Source: Prochlorococcus sp. AG-402-G19 (lineage in GTDB: Bacteria > Cyanobacteriota > Cyanobacteriia > PCC-6307 > Cyanobiaceae). From it: a stretch of DNA of 40,914 nt. Position 1 is the first letter of the stretch; the number at the start of each line of letters is the position of its first letter. The notes beneath the pieces were generated by a model. That model was not told where the DNA came from, did not search any database, and saw nothing but the letters and a program-made list of their open reading frames with translations. The position numbers were made by a program, and so were the translations under genes. The stretch covers positions 1 through 40,914 of the forward strand of contig QCHU01000010.1 of assembly GCA_003279455.1 (NCBI GenBank), read 5' to 3'. Shown piece after piece: positions 16,445 to 25,075 of this stretch.

Positions 16445-17040
16445 CTTATTATTAATATAAATTTTAATAATATTGACAATAGACTAATTGATATGCAAAG
16501 TAATAATTGAATTGGAAAAGTTGTAATAGTATTTATCAAAATAAGATCGAATAAATTATCTGACCAATTTCCCAATATTTTACCAAAAATTAGATAAATA
16601 ACACCGAACAAATGCAAAATGCATAATGATAGTGCCGTATAAAGTGAATAATTAATTAAATTGGCTTTTGAATTTTTTTTTGCTAAGAAACCAGATGTCC
16701 AAGCAGCAGGAATAAATCCTATCAAGTAACCAAATTCATGAGTTAAGATATAACCAACGCTTCCACCTCCATGAAAAACAGGTAAATAGAATAAGCCTAT
16801 AATCAGATAGGAAATTGCTGAAATTGTTCCTATTTGAGGTCCGCAAAGCAATGAAGTCAAAAGAAGCCCTTGAATTTGCCAATTGCTATGAAGTGGAATA
16901 ACTGAGAGAGAGAGGTCTTCTTGAGGAAAAATTATGGATGATGGTAACATTGCGAATATTATGATTAACATTACGCCTGTTATTGCTTTTAACCCGCTAC
17001 TAAATTTTTGCAATGAATTTAATGAGCAGATCTCATACAT
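16441..17040 (-). CDS. bioY: Biotin transporter BioY (ECF S component)
   Basis: The 199-residue protein has six hydrophobic segments and the BioY signatures PLHSNWQIQGLLLTSLLCGPQ near residue 51 and LPVFHGGGSVGYILTHEFGYLIGF near 87, including the conserved GYI...GYLIGF pattern. BioY is the biotin-binding membrane subunit of an ECF transporter and can act with or without the shared energising module. No ECF ATPase or T component is next to it. Stop codon overlaps the lspA start. It may be translated from a start a few codons upstream, but ATG 17040 fits well. Confidence 0.88.
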   Translation of the reverse strand: MYEICSLNSLQKFSSGLKAITGVMLIIIFAMLPSSIIFPQEDLSLSVIPLHSNWQIQGLLLTSLLCGPQIGTISAISYLIIGLFYLPVFHGGGSVGYILTHEFGYLIGFIPAAWTSGFLAKKNSKANLINYSLYTALSLCILHLFGVIYLIFGKILGNWSDNLFDLILINTITTFPIQLLLCISISLLSILLKFILIIR

Positions 17041-17098
17041 TAATTATTTACAAATTGCTTGATATGTCAATAAGATCATCTTCGGTTGTTTAAGCATA

Positions 17099-17320
17099 AT
17101 GAAATTTTCAATTGGAGAAAGAGTATCCTTACAGGTTCCTTTGCCTTATTTGAAGACAGCAGATCCTATTTCAACGTTAAGACCTCCAGATTTAGTATCT
17201 CTTGATGAGGTTGGCGTGATTATTGGGATTAGGTCAAAAGATGTATTAGAAGTAAAATTTAGAAGGGGCAATTTCTTGATTCCTTCTGAAAGACTTAACA
17301 TTCTTAGTAATGGTGACTGA
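17099..17320 (+). CDS. sipA: NblS-interacting protein SipA-like (DUF3148)
   Basis: The 73-residue protein is a single small beta-barrel domain: GERVSLQVPLPYLKTADPIS, then LRPPDLVSLDEVGVIIGIRS, then VKFRRGNFLIPSERL. YLKTADP and LRPPDLV are the signature of the cyanobacterial SipA/DUF3148 family. In Synechococcus SipA binds the histidine kinase NblS, which governs high-light and nutrient-stress responses. It is divergent from bioY (58 bases) and faces the M16 peptidase genes tail to tail with an 8-base gap. The family assignment is by remembered motif. Confidence 0.8.
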   Translation: MKFSIGERVSLQVPLPYLKTADPISTLRPPDLVSLDEVGVIIGIRSKDVLEVKFRRGNFLIPSERLNILSNGD

Positions 17321-17328
17321 TAATTAAA

Positions 17329-18582
17329 TTATCCCTTCCAGGCTTTATTGATTTTCCGGATAACTTCTTTGTTTCCACAAACGCTAAGCATTGGTTCCTT
17401 TAAATATTTATTGGCAGCATCTTTGATTTCTTTACTAGTTATACTTTCAAGTCTTAGTAATACTTTTTTATCGTGATCCTTTGTTAGACCAATTCCTAAA
17501 AGATGTGCTTTATGCTCAGCTCTTTGACTAATACTTTGTAATGAATGGGCCACTTGGCCTCGATATTTTATCTTTACAAGATCTAATTCTTCTGGTGATA
17601 TCTCACTATTTAGAATTTTTTCCCAACATTCTTTCAGTAACTGGAGTGTTAAAATTGCCTTCTCTTCAGTTGTAGAGGCGTGCAAAACAAATGGTGTTTG
17701 ACTCTCTCTAATAGGATGGTAAACTCCTGCTTCATAAACTACTCCATGCTTTTCTCTGAGAATCTTAAATAATAAACTTGACATTCCATAACCTAAGTAA
17801 CATGACAATAATCTAAGTAAAATATCCGATTCATTATCATATCTAATTGTTGCTTTGCCTAATATTAGAATGACTTGATGTGTATTTAATGAGCGTGTAC
17901 AAAGGCTCAATTTTGGGCTATGTAGGATTTCATTTTTTTTAATGTTATTTTTCTTTGATATAATTTTTTGATCAGTAAAATTTTTAATAATCCCATTAAA
18001 TGAAATTGTATTCTTTATATAATTGTCTACGTTAGTTGGAAACTTTCCTGAGATTACTAGGTTCTTTTTTCTATGAATTAATGTTCTTGCAATTGGTAAT
18101 ATATGTTCTTTCTTGATTTTATTTATATCATTGATTGATCCCATTGGATCATGTCCATATGGTCCATCTCGATATACCATCTTTCTCCAGCCATCAAAAG
18201 CTAATTGATAAGTACTCTCTTTTTGTCTTTTAATGGCCTTTATCGTTAGATCTTTTTCTAATTGAATTTGATCTATCTGAAGTATAGGTTTTGTAATCAT
18301 CCAACCAATTAAAGGAAGAAGTTTATAAGCATCACTCTCGATACATTTGAGACTTATTAGAAGACCATCTTCGAATGTGTCACAGTTTAAATTTGCTCCA
18401 GAACTTTCTACGATTTCAGCAATTTGCTTATTATTGTATGGTCCACAACCTCTAAGCATTGTTGAGCTTAAAAGTTGATGAATACCTTTCTGATTTTTTG
18501 GATCACTTCTGCTACCATCTTCTATCCACAATTTTGCGGACATTATTTTTTTGCTATTAAGTTTGTCTAGAATTATGTTCAT
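17329..18582 (-). CDS. M16 peptidase subunit lacking the zinc site (regulatory-type subunit)
   Basis: The 417-residue protein has the M16 fold pattern, but the zinc motif HxxEH is replaced by HQLLSS at about residue 35, so it cannot hold catalytic zinc. It keeps the Arg/Tyr pair LREKHGVVYEAG near 285 that binds substrate in the second half of M16 enzymes. It follows the active-type subunit by 2 bases on the same strand. Two-subunit M16 enzymes elsewhere split zinc site and R/Y pair between subunits, and this pair looks the same. Substrate is unknown; presequence- or peptide-degrading roles are typical. Confidence 0.87.
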   Translation of the reverse strand: MNIILDKLNSKKIMSAKLWIEDGSRSDPKNQKGIHQLLSSTMLRGCGPYNNKQIAEIVESSGANLNCDTFEDGLLISLKCIESDAYKLLPLIGWMITKPILQIDQIQLEKDLTIKAIKRQKESTYQLAFDGWRKMVYRDGPYGHDPMGSINDINKIKKEHILPIARTLIHRKKNLVISGKFPTNVDNYIKNTISFNGIIKNFTDQKIISKKNNIKKNEILHSPKLSLCTRSLNTHQVILILGKATIRYDNESDILLRLLSCYLGYGMSSLLFKILREKHGVVYEAGVYHPIRESQTPFVLHASTTEEKAILTLQLLKECWEKILNSEISPEELDLVKIKYRGQVAHSLQSISQRAEHKAHLLGIGLTKDHDKKVLLRLESITSKEIKDAANKYLKEPMLSVCGNKEVIRKINKAWKG

Positions 18583-18584
18583 AT

Positions 18585-19817
18585 TTATTTTTCTGGTTCA
18601 GCAATTAATGTAAATGCATTTTCTGGATTAAATAATGGAAAAATTAATTCATTTAAACGTGAAGTTGTCCAATATGAAATATCATCTATTGATTTCAATA
18701 CGGATTGATGTCGTCCCCATACAGCTTGATTCCCTAATGTTGAAGCAATTTGAGTGCTCAACTCTAGACCAAAATAAATATTATTTATAACTAATCTTTT
18801 TGCTCGTTCTAAATCTTTATTAGTAACTAAATCCACGGTTAAGTTTTTAAGGATACTATTGATTTCACTTTCGGCAAGTTTAAGATTCTCTAGTTGGCAA
18901 CTTACATCTAGAAGAATTAATCCACCCTCTTCCAGAATTTGTAAATCTATATCTATTGATTCAATAATACGTTTTTCTTCTCTTAAGTCTTTAACAATAA
19001 CACTATTTTTACCTTCGCATAAAATTGTGGCAGCAATTTCTGCTCCTAAAATTATGATTTGTTCTTTTGCAGGTGGAAGTTTCCAGGCTTTCAATATTCT
19101 TCCTCCCTCAAGCCTAGGAATAGTTTCTTTCTTGTATCCCCTATTAAAAGTAGTTTTTCTAATATTTTTCTTTTCTTTAGTAGTTTTTTTAAATTCATTA
19201 AGTTTACTTTTGTTAACCATAGAAATAATTTCGTTTGGTAATTCTCCTGCTATACAAAGTGTACAGTTTTTACCTACATAATGATTTTTGTGAAATTGCT
19301 TCATTTGTCTAGGATTTATATTTTTTACAGTTTTTTCATCACCAAGTATTGGTTTTGAATATCTATGTGGTGTTAAACATTCATTTAATAACTTCATATA
19401 AATAATTTCATCTGGTTGCTCAATATTTTGTGCGATTTCCTCCAGAACTACTTCTTTCTCTACCTCAAAGGCGTCTTGTTCTATTTTAGGAAATAGTAAT
19501 AATTCTAATAACAAATTTAGTCCTTCATCTATCTTCTCTGGTGGTACTAGAACGTGATAATGAACATCGTCTAACCCAGTCGCGGCATTACTACTTCCGC
19601 CAAGAGATTCAATTCTTAAATCGAATTCGCCTTCTTTAAGGTTTTTACTCCCTTTAAACATCATATGCTCTAAGAAGTGTGCCATTCCTTCTTCATCTTT
19701 TTTTTCACAAAGACTTCCTCCTTTGCACCAAAAGTCAATACAAGTCAATGTTGATTGTTCTATATCAGCTACGACACAGGTAGCACCATTAGGTAATGAC
19801 CAATGATTTACTTTCAT
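18585..19817 (-). CDS. M16 zinc metallopeptidase (catalytic subunit)
   Basis: The 410-residue protein carries the inverted zinc motif HFLEH (His47, Glu50, His51) followed by MMFKG, and the third ligand in the VEKEVVLEEIAQN helix about 75 residues later, as in pitrilysin/processing-peptidase relatives. The second half has LREEKRIIESIDID where an R/Y pair should be, with the Tyr missing. It is the upstream partner of the zinc-less subunit at 17329 with 2 bases between them, and together they probably make one heterodimeric peptidase. Confidence 0.92.
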   Translation of the reverse strand: MKVNHWSLPNGATCVVADIEQSTLTCIDFWCKGGSLCEKKDEEGMAHFLEHMMFKGSKNLKEGEFDLRIESLGGSSNAATGLDDVHYHVLVPPEKIDEGLNLLLELLLFPKIEQDAFEVEKEVVLEEIAQNIEQPDEIIYMKLLNECLTPHRYSKPILGDEKTVKNINPRQMKQFHKNHYVGKNCTLCIAGELPNEIISMVNKSKLNEFKKTTKEKKNIRKTTFNRGYKKETIPRLEGGRILKAWKLPPAKEQIIILGAEIAATILCEGKNSVIVKDLREEKRIIESIDIDLQILEEGGLILLDVSCQLENLKLAESEINSILKNLTVDLVTNKDLERAKRLVINNIYFGLELSTQIASTLGNQAVWGRHQSVLKSIDDISYWTTSRLNELIFPLFNPENAFTLIAEPEK

Positions 19818-20181
19818 TCTAAATATCTTATAACACGCTAAATCTTTATGCTATAAATCCATGCTATAAATATTTTTTAATGTAAAATAAGAGGGTTCTA
19901 CTCTTTTTAATTGTAAAAGATTAATTTAATATGTATCTATTTTTTAGATCTAAACTTTATTTTATACTTAAATTATCCTCATTTACTTCTTGTATTATTG
20001 CTTTTTATTCTTTTTCTAAATTCAATCTTTGAACCTTTGCTTCTTATTTAAGTCTCTTTGGATAAAAAAATCTCTTTTCAGTCCTTTTTTGCCTAGATAC
20101 TCATATAATATTGTTTGAACATATTTATAAATAAACCCTTTCTATAATTCTTAGCCAACCTTTTTACTTGAGTTCTTAGTT
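19818..20181. other. Gene-free AT-rich spacer with a short direct repeat
   Basis: This 364-base region between the divergent M16 and pcyA genes has no convincing frame or RNA. It is very AT-rich and T-rich on the plus strand. An 11-base direct repeat ATGCTATAAAT occurs at 19848-19858 and 19861-19871 just upstream of the M16 genes, possibly promoter elements. I see nothing else. Confidence 0.5.
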
Positions 20182-20907
20182 TTGAAGTCAGTTTTTTGCA
20201 CTAAAAGTAAATTGAATCCTCTTTTGCTTGAAGCTTTCGAACTTATCAAGAAAAGAATCATTTCGTTAGCTGATGTTGAACCTATAAATATTGACTCTAA
20301 GTCCAAAAAGATTTATGCCAATCTAAACAAGGAGGAACTATTTATTAGTAACGAGTTTTATCAAGCAAGAGGATTTAGAAAAATTCATTTGGAGGTCGCA
20401 AAGCTTGGAAATGCATTGGAAATACTCCATTGTGTCTTTTTCCCTGATCCATGCTTTGAACTTCCAATATTTGGAGCTGATTTGGTGGTTAATTCAAATA
20501 ATATTTCTGCTGCCATTGTTGATTTGTCCCCTGTTGGAAAGCACTTGCCTGATGCCCTGGTTTCTGAAATGAGATCATTACACGTCCCCAAATTTAATGA
20601 ACCTGGGAAGCTGCCAAAGTGGGGATGTATCTTTTCTCCATATGTTTGCTTTATCCGTCCTGTTGATTTGTTCGAAGAAAAACTATTTTTAAAACTTATT
20701 GATCAATATTTGTCACTGCTGTTATCTTTATTAGTTAGGGTAAGGAAAGACGAAATTAATTCGTTGGATACCATGAATAGACTTAATTATCAAAAAAGAT
20801 ATTGTTCTAATCAAAAACTTAATGATAAGACTAGGGCTATTCTAACTAAATTTTTTGGTTCCTCTTGGGCAGATGAATACATTAATAAAATCCTTTTTGA
20901 ATGTTAG
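20182..20907 (+). CDS. pcyA: Phycocyanobilin:ferredoxin oxidoreductase PcyA
   Basis: The 241-residue protein matches PcyA: LHCVFFPDPCFELPIFGAD at 82-100, then AAIVDLSPVG near 110, then KLPKWGCIFSPYVCFIRPVD near 151. His83 and Asp100 fall at the spacing of the catalytic His/Asp pair of the Synechocystis enzyme. PcyA reduces biliverdin with four electrons from ferredoxin to phycocyanobilin. Prochlorococcus lacks ordinary phycobilisomes, so its bilins would serve a residual phycoerythrin or a sensory/regulatory role. Start is TTG at 20182. It overlaps devB by 7 bases, so the transport genes downstream are likely in the same operon. Confidence 0.92.
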   Translation: MKSVFCTKSKLNPLLLEAFELIKKRIISLADVEPINIDSKSKKIYANLNKEELFISNEFYQARGFRKIHLEVAKLGNALEILHCVFFPDPCFELPIFGADLVVNSNNISAAIVDLSPVGKHLPDALVSEMRSLHVPKFNEPGKLPKWGCIFSPYVCFIRPVDLFEEKLFLKLIDQYLSLLLSLLVRVRKDEINSLDTMNRLNYQKRYCSNQKLNDKTRAILTKFFGSSWADEYINKILFEC

Positions 20908-21818
20908 TTATGCTTAAATACTTATCTTTAAAATTGTTTTTTTTTATCGGCATAACTCCCTTGTTTATGCTCTTGGTTAGTGGATGTAATAATAAAGATT
21001 TAAAAGTAAATAAAACTCCAATTAATAATCAAGTTGTTGATAGGATTGATGGTGTTGCAGCATTAGGTCAATTAAACCCTCTTGGAGAAATAAGAGAATT
21101 AGCAGCTCCAACAAGTGGAAAAGGTGGTACACCAAGATTATATAAGTTATTAATTCGAGAGGGTGAATCTATTATTAAGGGTCAAATCTTAGCTGTTTTT
21201 GATAATCGTCCGAAACTTGAAGCTGATTTGAAATCTGCACAAGCCGATTTAAATATATTAATTAGTGAAATCAGGATAAAAAAAAGGGAAATCAATAGAT
21301 ATCAATCTCTTGTTGATAAAGGCGCAGTGGCGTTCATTGTTTTAGATAAGATGAAAGATGATTTGTTCATTTCTGAGGCTAGGATTTCAAAGCTTCAATC
21401 TGCTATTGATGCAATTAACGTTGATTTAGAACAAACCCAATTAAAAAGTCCAATTGATGGGATTGTTCTGCAAATCTTAGTTCGTGAGGGAGAACGACCA
21501 AAGTCTTCTGGTGTAATTAATGTTGGCGCTAATCAATTAATGGAAGCACTTATTGAAGTGTATGAATCCGATATAGATAGAGTTCAAGTGGGTCAGGCTG
21601 TTGATTTGATTAGTGAGAATGGAGGTTTTAATGGTTCTTTAAGAGGTCAAGTGAGTTTGATTAGCCCACAAGTCAGGCAAAGAAGAGTACTTTCAACTGA
21701 TCCAACTGGCGATGCTGATTCAAGAATTATCGAGGTCAGAGTCAAACTTGATAATGCATCAGCTAAACAGGTTTCTCATTTAACTGGAATGAAAGTCATT
21801 GCACGTTTTCAGCCCTAG
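20901..21818 (+). CDS. devB: DevB-like membrane fusion lipoprotein (HlyD family)
   Basis: The 305-residue protein has an N-terminal helix (about 5-28) ending in a lipobox LLVSGC with Cys29, so it is probably a lipoprotein processed by LspA. Then come the paired biotinyl-lipoyl-like strands (LKSPIDGIVLQILVREGE near 178), a helical hairpin around 95-170 rich in Lys/Glu/Ala (ADLNILISEIRIKKREINRYQ) and an HlyD-type C-terminal barrel. DevB is the periplasmic adaptor of DevBCA exporters, which in heterocyst-forming cyanobacteria export glycolipid; here the cargo is unknown. Stop and the devC GTG share one base (TAGTG). Confidence 0.9.
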   Translation: MLVMLKYLSLKLFFFIGITPLFMLLVSGCNNKDLKVNKTPINNQVVDRIDGVAALGQLNPLGEIRELAAPTSGKGGTPRLYKLLIREGESIIKGQILAVFDNRPKLEADLKSAQADLNILISEIRIKKREINRYQSLVDKGAVAFIVLDKMKDDLFISEARISKLQSAIDAINVDLEQTQLKSPIDGIVLQILVREGERPKSSGVINVGANQLMEALIEVYESDIDRVQVGQAVDLISENGGFNGSLRGQVSLISPQVRQRRVLSTDPTGDADSRIIEVRVKLDNASAKQVSHLTGMKVIARFQP

Positions 21819-22993
21819 TGGAATTAAATAATTTTTTAAAAAAAAGAAAAATACCTCTTGCCTGGCTTTTACTGACAAGACAGCCTTTGAGGATATTGGT
21901 GGCTATCGCAGGAATAGCATTTGCTGGAATTTTGATGTTTATGCAATTAGGTTTTAGAGATGGATTGTTTGACGCAAGTGTTACTGTGCATAAGTTATTT
22001 GATGCAGATCTGGTATTAATTAGTCCGCGCTCAAAAAGTTCAATAAGTATGAGTGGTTTTCCTCGAAGAAGATTAATTCAAGCAATGGCACATAAAGATG
22101 TTATTGGAACAACTGCTGTTAATTGGAATTTTCTCCTTTGGCGAAATCCTGAAAATTTATCCACAAGATCTATTCTTGCTTTAGGCTTTGAGCCAAGTAA
22201 GCCATTATTGATTGAGTCTAATTTTGAAAGGAAGGCAGATACCTTAAAGAACAAAGGAAGAGTTTTATTTGACGATCTCTCCAGGGATGAGTTTGGACCA
22301 ATATCTGCATGGTTTAAAGAAGGCCGTTTAGTTGAAACTGAAGTCGCAGGTAAAAGAGTTAGAGTTTCTGGAATAGTTAGTTTAGGTCCATCCTTTGGCG
22401 CAGATGGGAATTTAATAACAAGCAGTGAGACATACTTACAATTATCTCCAGGTAATCCTAAAGGAAGTATTGAAATTGGTTTAGTAAGGTTAAAGAAGGG
22501 ATCTGATATTGAAAATGTAGTTCGCTCATTGAATTTAAGCTTACCTAGTGACGTTAAAGTTATGTCTTTAAAATCATTTATAGATTTTGAAAAGAATTAT
22601 TGGAAAAGTAGTACATCGATTGGATTTATTTTTACATTGGGTGCTGCAATGGGATTTGTTGTTGGTTGTGTAATTGTTTATCAAATTCTCTATAGTGATG
22701 TCAGTGATCATTTACCTGAATATGCAACCTTAATGGCCATGGGATATAACTTAAAAAGCCTTTTAGGAGTAGTAGCTAGAGAAGGATTAATTTTATCAGT
22801 AATGGGATATATTCCTGCTTATGTTTCAGGACAAGCCTTATATGCTTTGGTTAGATCATCTACTAAATTACCTGTTGAAATGAGTTTTAGTAGAGCTTTA
22901 ACTATATTTTGCTTAATACTTTTTATGTGTATGGGATCAGCATTGGCAGCTATGAAAAAATTGGCAGATGCTGATCCTGCTGAGATTTTTTAA
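21818..22993 (+). CDS. devC: DevC-like ABC transporter permease
   Basis: The 391-residue protein has an N-terminal membrane helix (IPLAWLLLTRQPLRILVAIA, 12-31, then GIAFAGILMFMQLGFRDG), a large periplasmic domain at about 50-265 and three more helices to the end (SIGFIFTLGAAMGFVVGCVIV, then VMGYIPAYVSGQALYALV and FCLILFMCMGSALAAMKK). This MacB/DevC topology and the ending KLADADPAEIF are typical. GTG start at 21818. Forms the membrane part of the DevBCA exporter. Confidence 0.9.
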   Translation: MELNNFLKKRKIPLAWLLLTRQPLRILVAIAGIAFAGILMFMQLGFRDGLFDASVTVHKLFDADLVLISPRSKSSISMSGFPRRRLIQAMAHKDVIGTTAVNWNFLLWRNPENLSTRSILALGFEPSKPLLIESNFERKADTLKNKGRVLFDDLSRDEFGPISAWFKEGRLVETEVAGKRVRVSGIVSLGPSFGADGNLITSSETYLQLSPGNPKGSIEIGLVRLKKGSDIENVVRSLNLSLPSDVKVMSLKSFIDFEKNYWKSSTSIGFIFTLGAAMGFVVGCVIVYQILYSDVSDHLPEYATLMAMGYNLKSLLGVVAREGLILSVMGYIPAYVSGQALYALVRSSTKLPVEMSFSRALTIFCLILFMCMGSALAAMKKLADADPAEIF

Positions 22994-23024
22994 TGAATAA
23001 TATAATGCTTAGTTTAAATAATTT

Positions 23025-23717
23025 ATGAATAATATAAATAATAATACTTTAGATATTGTTTCTTTGAACCATTGGTATGGTCATGGAGAAATGAGAAGGC
23101 ACGTTCTTCAGTCTGTCTCAATGGAAATTTCTCCTGGTGAGGTTGTTTTATTAACGGGACCTTCAGGATGCGGAAAAACCACTCTTTTAACGTTGATTGG
23201 AGCTCTTCGTAAAGTACAAGATGGTGACCTTAAAGTGCTTGGTAAACAACTTTTTGGAGCCAGCAGGAAAACTAGGCAGAAGCTTAGAAAAAATATTGGA
23301 ATGATTTTTCAGGGACATAATCTTTTGAGGTGTCTTACCGCTGAGCAAAATGTCCAAATGGGAGCTGACCTTTTAAATGGATTTTCATACAAGGCTCGTA
23401 GAGCTCAGTCTAGAGAATGGCTAAGAACTGTTGGATTAGAAGACCACTTATCTAAGCTGCCTCATGATTTATCAGGGGGGCAAAAACAGAGAGTTGCAAT
23501 TGCTAGAGCTCTTGCGGCTAGACCAAAATTACTATTAGCGGATGAACCAACATCTGCATTAGATAGTTCAACTGGTAGAGAAATAGTTGATTTGTTGAAA
23601 AAACTAGCTTCAGAACAATCGTGCTCAGTGTTGATGGTTACTCATGATCCGAGAATACTTGATGTAGCAGATCGTCTCTTGCGAATGGAAGATGGCCAAA
23701 TATTGCCCTCAGTTTAG
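23025..23717 (+). CDS. devA: DevA-like ABC transporter ATPase
   Basis: The 230-residue ATPase has Walker A GPSGCGKTTLL (45-55), Q-loop MIFQGHNLL near 93, ABC signature LSGGQKQRVAIARAL near 144, Walker B LLLADEPTSALD near 167 and H-loop VTHDPRI. It resembles MacB/LolD/DevA exporters. With devB and devC it makes a complete three-part exporter. It starts 31 bases after devC. Confidence 0.93.
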   Translation: MNNINNNTLDIVSLNHWYGHGEMRRHVLQSVSMEISPGEVVLLTGPSGCGKTTLLTLIGALRKVQDGDLKVLGKQLFGASRKTRQKLRKNIGMIFQGHNLLRCLTAEQNVQMGADLLNGFSYKARRAQSREWLRTVGLEDHLSKLPHDLSGGQKQRVAIARALAARPKLLLADEPTSALDSSTGREIVDLLKKLASEQSCSVLMVTHDPRILDVADRLLRMEDGQILPSV

Positions 23718-23741
23718 TAAATTAGATAGAAATAAATAACT

Positions 23742-23753
23742 GTAGGTACCTAC
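23742..23753. repeat. Palindrome GTAGGTACCTAC, shared with sir upstream region
   Basis: A perfect 12-base palindrome just before the 51-residue gene. The same ACTGTAGGTACC core (here 23739-23750) occurs, doubled, upstream of sir at 33141-33162. The AGG in it lies nine bases before the ATG, so part of the motif may simply be the ribosome binding site. Confidence 0.4.
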
Positions 23754-23755
23754 GT

Positions 23756-23911
23756 ATGTCCAAAAGACGAAATCTTAAGAAAGAGAAGCAAGAGAGAAAT
23801 CGAGCTTATGCCAGGAAATTTAAGAAACGTAAGCTGCGCAATGATGGTAGAGGAGAAGGTGCAGGTAATGGTGTTACTGGAACTGCAAATAACGGAGGGG
23901 CTGCTGATTAA
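23756..23911 (+). CDS. Small basic protein with glycine-rich tail (51 aa)
   Basis: ATG at 23756 to TAA at 23909. Residues 1-29 are extremely basic (MSKRRNLKKEKQERNRAYAR then KFKKRKLRN); residues 30-51 are Gly/Ala/Asn-rich and neutral (GRGEGAGNGVTGTANNGGAA). The first part probably binds RNA or DNA; the tail is flexible. It follows devA by 38 bases on the same strand. It resembles small basic proteins annotated as hypothetical in marine picocyanobacteria, but I know of no function. Confidence 0.65.
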   Translation: MSKRRNLKKEKQERNRAYARKFKKRKLRNDGRGEGAGNGVTGTANNGGAAD

Positions 23912-24003
23912 TAAACCGCTATCCAAATCAGATAATCATTTTTTTAAATCTTTTATTTTAAAGAGTTTAAAAACAAATTTTTGATTTTATTTTTTAATTA
24001 AGG

Positions 24004-24936
24004 ATGTTAATAAGCGTTGTTATACCTACCTACAACAGACTCCCCATACTAAAAAAGTGTCTAGATGCATTAGAAAAACAATTTTTAAATAATGAAATTC
24101 AAAATTTTGAAATTGTAATAGTCGATGACGGATCAACAGATGGGACGGTTGATTGGCTGAGAAATAATATTGAGACTTATCCTCATTTAAGACTTTTTGA
24201 ACAATCCCATGGAGGGCCAGCTTTAGGAAGAAATCTTGGAGTTGAAAAGTCAAGAGGAGACTTAATTGTTTTTATAGATAGTGATCTGGTTGTTGATAGA
24301 TATTTCCTAATGAGCCATGTTGACGCCCTGCGCAAAGCTTGGACAAAACTTGGTAATAGAAAATGTTTTACCTATGGATCTGTAATAAATACTTCTAATT
24401 TTAATAATCCAAATTCTGAGCCTTTTAAAATCCAAGACTTGTCCTGGGCTTACTTTGCTACTGGAAATGTTGCTATTGATAAAAATGTTTTAGAAAAATC
24501 AGGCCTTTTTGACACATCTTTTCGGCTATATGGTTGGGAGGATTTGGAATTAGGAGAAAGATTAAGAAATATGGGTGTTAAACTTATCAAATGTCCAACA
24601 GCTATTGGATTTCATTGGCATCCAGCATTAGCTCTTGATCAAATTCCTAATTTGATTCGAATTGAAAAAGAGAGAGCAAAAATGGGATTGGTGTTTTATC
24701 GTAAGCACCCAACTTTGAGAGTGAAATTTATAATTCAATACACTTTCTTTCATCGTTGCCTTTGGGAATTTTTAACTTTTGGTGGACTTATTAACACAAA
24801 GACACTCAGGCCTCTTTTGTCTTTGTTGATCAAGAGTGGTAGATCAGGTTTGGCTATGGAATTGTTAAGACTTCCTCTTAATTTGATTGGAGTGAGACAA
24901 ATTTTTAGAGAAGCATCATTATTGGGACTTCGGTGA
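24004..24936 (+). CDS. Family 2 glycosyltransferase
   Basis: The 310-residue GT-A enzyme starts with LISVVIPTYNRLPILKKCLDA, has VDDGSTDGTVDWL near residue 40, the metal-binding DSDLVVD near 92, and the acceptor-side YGWEDLELGERLRNMG around 179. ED is the usual catalytic base pair. Substrate is unknown; surface polysaccharide or glycolipid is plausible. Preceded by AGG at 24001. The DevBCA genes 300 bases upstream might be functionally linked, but this is only proximity. Confidence 0.9.
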   Translation: MLISVVIPTYNRLPILKKCLDALEKQFLNNEIQNFEIVIVDDGSTDGTVDWLRNNIETYPHLRLFEQSHGGPALGRNLGVEKSRGDLIVFIDSDLVVDRYFLMSHVDALRKAWTKLGNRKCFTYGSVINTSNFNNPNSEPFKIQDLSWAYFATGNVAIDKNVLEKSGLFDTSFRLYGWEDLELGERLRNMGVKLIKCPTAIGFHWHPALALDQIPNLIRIEKERAKMGLVFYRKHPTLRVKFIIQYTFFHRCLWEFLTFGGLINTKTLRPLLSLLIKSGRSGLAMELLRLPLNLIGVRQIFREASLLGLR

Positions 24937-25005
24937 GCGATTGTTTGTTAGAATTATCCTTGAAAACTTAAAACCGCACACCTGACTGTTTCGGGTGATG
25001 AATAA

Positions 25006-25027
25006 ATAATGATTTATTAATCATTAT
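25006..25027 (+). promoter_or_regulatory. Hairpin in the rpsB leader
   Basis: ATAATGATT (25006-25014) pairs with AATCATTAT (25019-25027) around TATT. It is followed by CTAG and no T-run. It lies about 50 bases before the rpsB ATG, so a leader structure or a weak terminator after the glycosyltransferase are both possible. Confidence 0.3.
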
Positions 25028-25075
25028 CTAGTTTGTCCCTGTTGGGTGGAGGCGAACCCGGAACTTACAAAAAAC

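Noticed and set aside
24937-25045. tRNA gene before rpsB
   Set aside because: I looked for a cloverleaf and a T-loop motif (GTTCGAAT-like) and found none; the GC-rich bits do not pair into an acceptor stem.
25046-25075. Upstream GTG start for rpsB
   Set aside because: It adds [10 protein letters not shown], absent from S2 proteins as I know them; [20 protein letters not shown] is the standard cyanobacterial N-terminus.
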